A stretch of 23,055 nucleotides of DNA from Chloroflexota bacterium (GTDB lineage Bacteria; Chloroflexota; Dehalococcoidia; Dehalococcoidales; RBG-16-60-22): NCBI GenBank assembly GCA_022574315.1, contig JACZSH010000007.1, positions 1 to 23,055 on the forward strand. Reading direction: 5' to 3'. Position numbers and translations under genes: made by a program. Below are positions 23,009 through 23,055 of this stretch, one piece after another. The notes under the pieces were generated by a model. That model ran no database searches. It had not been told where the DNA came from and saw only the letters and a list, made by a program, of their open reading frames with translations. Each line of letters starts with the position of its first letter. Position 1 is the stretch's first letter.

Positions 23009-23055
23009 CCAGTTCACCGTTCTTGCCTGGCGTAGCTTCTCGTTTCGTGTCGCTT

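Overview
This looks like a chromosomal segment of an uncultured, moderately GC-rich anaerobe. Chloroflexota (Dehalococcoidia-like) is my best guess, inferred from the gene mix: a stand-alone UroD-like methyltransferase, an ATC-hydrolase-like protein, scattered single biosynthetic genes, and small dispersed repeats. No rRNA or phylogenetic marker is present to prove this. Promoters fit the ordinary TTGACA/TATAAT sigma pattern, and start codons include ATG, GTG and probably one TTG.

Layout. Positions 1-1472 look like the edge of an integrated element: a gene-free stretch, a tyrosine recombinase, and tRNA-Glu(TTC) just upstream on the same strand. Positions 1542-3415 hold two convergent membrane proteins (a VTT/DedA protein and an MFS transporter). 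Positions 3720-6648 are a tight pabB-pabA-pabC operon for p-aminobenzoate (folate) synthesis. On the minus strand follow argC (arginine synthesis), a zinc-type alcohol dehydrogenase and a small Cys-rich ATC-hydrolase-like protein. Positions 9442-9862 are a four-tRNA operon (Phe-Gly-Leu-Gln) with a near-consensus promoter. A TauE/SafE exporter and panC converge after it. Upstream of panC is a promoter-leader-terminator unit of about 155 nt, a candidate riboswitch, attenuator or small RNA.

Positions 12109-12797 carry a receiver-only response regulator and the truncated start of a slipin gene. Positions 12858-22978 look like a catabolic region built around a divergent promoter pair at about 19260-19350. 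Leftward run a class III aminotransferase, an iron-type alcohol dehydrogenase, a UroD-like methyltransferase, an OFA-type MFS transporter and a phosphotriesterase-family hydrolase. Rightward run an SDR dehydrogenase, an amidase and a D-2-hydroxyacid dehydrogenase. Together they could import and oxidise an amide, amine or methoxy compound, but the substrate is unknown.

Three copies of a roughly 155-167 bp MITE-like imperfect inverted repeat lie in intergenic gaps (3484, 11815, 20247). The most interesting items are the panC leader, this repeat family, the integrase at an altered tRNA-Glu, and the catabolic cluster.
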